14,817 nucleotides of DNA from Thermoplasmata archaeon. GTDB taxonomy: Archaea; Thermoplasmatota; Thermoplasmata; GCA-020350865. Shown here one piece after another: positions 14,301 to 14,817 of this stretch. Under the pieces are notes generated by a model, which worked only from the letters and a program-made list of their open reading frames with translations, ran no database searches and was not told the origin of the DNA. Location of the stretch: positions 4,201,232 to 4,216,048 of the forward strand of contig CP070672.1 of assembly GCA_020351895.1 (NCBI GenBank). Direction: 5' to 3'. Both the position numbers and the translations under genes were made by a program. How positions within the stretch are numbered: the stretch's first letter is position 1; each line of letters begins with the position of its first letter.

Positions 14301-14817
14301 CAGGCATATTATCATGCTACCGGCTGATTCGTTCCATGGTGGAATCACAGACAAACCGAAATAGAGACGATTGTTCACCGCAGTTAAAGGTGCCGACTCT
14401 ATCCAAGGAAACAAAGACACAGACCAACCGAAATCGTTGCTATTTAATTGCCAAATCAGCTCCCCGGTGAATTCGTTAAAACAGTAAACATGGACCTCCT
14501 CACTTACGTTTCCCCAAATCAATGCACTCACAAACACTTTTCCATTTGCTATTACAGGTTGACTGGGCAGTCCTGGGATTTCTTGGCACCATATGGTTTC
14601 CCCTGTGCTCTCGTTTAAAGCGGTCACAAATGGTTCCCCGTGCACAACAAAGGCCATGCCGTCGGCCACGGAAGGAGAGGTCATGGGCCAAAATCCCGTA
14701 AACGTCCATAGCAAATTCGCTGTGTCGGGAGCATCCGATGTTGAGAAGCCGGAATGTTGTGGATCATGGTTGAACATTGGCCAATCGTCATCGCTGGAAG
14801 GCGGAGGAGGGGGAGGA
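11328..14817 (-). CDS. Large surface protein: PQQ-type beta-propeller, five PKD domains, membrane anchor (N-terminus outside window)
   Basis: The frame is open to the right edge, reading PPPPPPSSDDDWPMFNHD before and across the internal Met at 14777, so the true N-terminus, probably a signal peptide, is beyond the window. In residues counted from that Met: 1-380 hold at least seven propeller blades with the motif (A/C)LN-x4-GE-x2-W (ALNESTGETIW, CFNEFTGELIW, CLNDSSGELIW and so on); about 386-830 hold five PKD domains, each with WDFGDG; about 845-985 are DUF11-like (VVVTNKGGSGAIDVVFSDIIP); about 1012-1114 are a beta domain shared with the downstream regulator; and 1128-1145 are a C-terminal hydrophobic helix (LGALTILAVIGAIIG) followed by RRFL, a membrane anchor. 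Many N-x-S/T sequons suit an N-glycosylated envelope protein. A PQQ cofactor is not implied; these propellers are often structural. Stop is TAG, abutting the regulator gene. Confidence 0.93.
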   Translation of the reverse strand, partial: PPPPPPSSDDDWPMFNHDPQHSGFSTSDAPDTANLLWTFTGFWPMTSPSVADGMAFVVHGEPFVTALNESTGETIWCQEIPGLPSQPVIANGKVFVSALIWGNVSEEVHVYCFNEFTGELIWQLNSNDFGWSVSLFPWIESAPLTAVNNRLYFGLSVIPPWNESAGSMIICLNDSSGELIWNVSVADYGLDYINVPLTIADNKILASSGGILYALNENNGELLWSFFNNGPSWFESAPAVADGKVFIGCDNTNLFFCLDVNNGNIIWQTSLDTNYSYTTPAIANEMVFFGAVCAPPFNFTNADPIFALDISTGEVLWIFETSAIVLSSPAVADFKVFNSYDDGSICALNWSSGIPIWTYPTQSPSWFWHQSLAIAYGKLFVCMGDTLYVFGSGDPRNIPPIANAEPDIQMVYTGEEAWFSANGSYDPDGFIVSYEWDFGDGNFGSGITTTHVYTIPGFYNVTLTVTDNESSKGYDIVFVIVEDGQPPENQPPVAVAEPDIQTIFIGGTALFSGNGSYDPDGYIVSYEWDFGDGTNGSGVTISHIYFEPGNYTVILTVRDNDNAIDIDTVLVIVQETPSQNRPPVADAGSDRFATPFEVLTFDGSGSFDLDGTIVSYDWDFGDGCIDFGMIVTHTYPDYGTYIVTLMVTDDKGAADTETCIVFLENEGPNAVIEPETQTIYIGEKATFSGNCSYDQDSNIISYYWDFGDGSTGVGVSPEHVYPEIGIYTVTLTVIDNGFNAARANAIVIVQENPTPQNIPPSANTKHEQVAYTNNTVRFDGSSSNDPDGNIGSYEWDFGDGTHDTGVTASHIYPAPGIYTITLVVIDDDGASGAVTSTIEIIDQEEQSQPAHLEISKIKVTGPDEVQIHTYAEWTLEVVVTNKGGSGAIDVVFSDIIPTQLELMSYSSSFGWVTIEDNPGNMSPASVTWSIGALTPNSSVSLVYIVGTIKNPAGEQEFTSPDTYIINKECSAVGKDETTGEIIFANFISTIEIIAVNSGNSSETIIESKEPTQTSIIPVKPVLILTAGMINIATFEEGVERTVPVEVAAYFGDVYNVHIELVDDGGLEIEIIPIVQDVHEGKIVKFYIKIKRPEISDDIQSTGITIKLKAIGDEAESNEEYIDVMIHGETKDSSPKSESEMVSTLGALTILAVIGAIIGRRFL
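12290..13620 (-). repeat. Five tandem PKD-domain coding repeats
   Basis: Five units of about 265-280 bp each encode a WDFGDG motif, near 13500, 13225, 12955, 12695 and 12425. The two N-terminal units are nearly identical in places: 31 bases at 13217-13247 recur exactly at 13493-13523, an offset of 276 bp (92 codons). This marks a recent unit duplication or gene conversion, while the other three are more diverged. Confidence 0.85.

Noticed and set aside
13610..14817. PQQ-dependent dehydrogenase
   Set aside because: The propeller repeats match PQQ-type blades, but the PKD array and membrane anchor that follow indicate a surface structural protein; no catalytic cofactor site was recognised.
1..14817. 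CRISPR array, complete IS element or toxin-antitoxin operon
   Set aside because: No regularly spaced short repeats, transposase, inverted-terminal-repeat-bounded gene or paired toxin/antitoxin genes were found.

Overview
This window is archaeal chromosomal DNA, most likely from an uncultured Thermoplasmatota-type euryarchaeote. The evidence is an archaeal ribosomal protein eS1 (S3Ae), RadA recombinase, the archaeal purine enzyme PurP, an intron-bearing elongator tRNA-Met without an encoded CCA, TATA-box promoters placed for leaderless or short-leader mRNAs, GGTGA-type ribosome binding sites, and large PQQ/PKD surface proteins beside membrane-tethered winged-helix regulators. The lineage is an inference from gene style; no rRNA gene is present to prove it.

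Left part (1-5500), mostly housekeeping. On the minus strand the window opens inside a two-[4Fe-4S] HdrD/GlpC-type protein (1-605). Then come rps3ae (900-1739) with a long acidic tail; an elongator tRNA-Met (1861-2000) split by two 33-nt introns, one in the anticodon loop and one in the T-loop, preceded 80 bp upstream by an exact copy of its first 20 nt; and a four-helix membrane protein (2066-2653) whose end overlaps the end of convergent radA (2650-3594, minus). purP (3712-4869, minus) and a small HExxH zincin (4996-5496, plus) diverge from one overlapping TATA region. Between them lies a perfect 12-bp inverted repeat whose downstream arm contains the purP ribosome binding site.

Middle part (5500-10030), AT-rich and accessory in character. 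It holds a small helical HEPN-like gene whose natural upstream frame carries an in-frame TAG; a 104-aa beta-rich orphan (6539-6853) with a strong ribosome binding site; and, tail to tail with it, an 879-aa wHTH-STAND NTPase-TPR protein (6858-9497, minus). A non-coding repeat of about 70 bp occurs once on each side of that pair (6266-6331 and 9731-9800). The palindromic motif TTGGnnCCAA was found three times by eye, all in non-coding DNA between 5675 and 6484, twice beside a TATA box.

Right part (10032-14817), a two-gene minus-strand operon. The upstream gene, cut by the window edge, encodes a very large secreted or surface protein: a PQQ-type beta-propeller, five PKD domains, a DUF11-like domain, a further beta domain and a C-terminal membrane anchor. 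Its stop codon abuts the GTG of a membrane-tethered regulator with an outside CARDB domain, a copy of the same beta domain, one helix and two cytoplasmic winged helices. The shared domain and tight coupling suggest a surface protein paired with its own transmembrane transcription factor.

The best candidates for undescribed biology are the purP leader switch, the doubly interrupted tRNA-Met with its 5' duplication, the repeat-flanked STAND/orphan pair, and the surface-protein/membrane-regulator operon.
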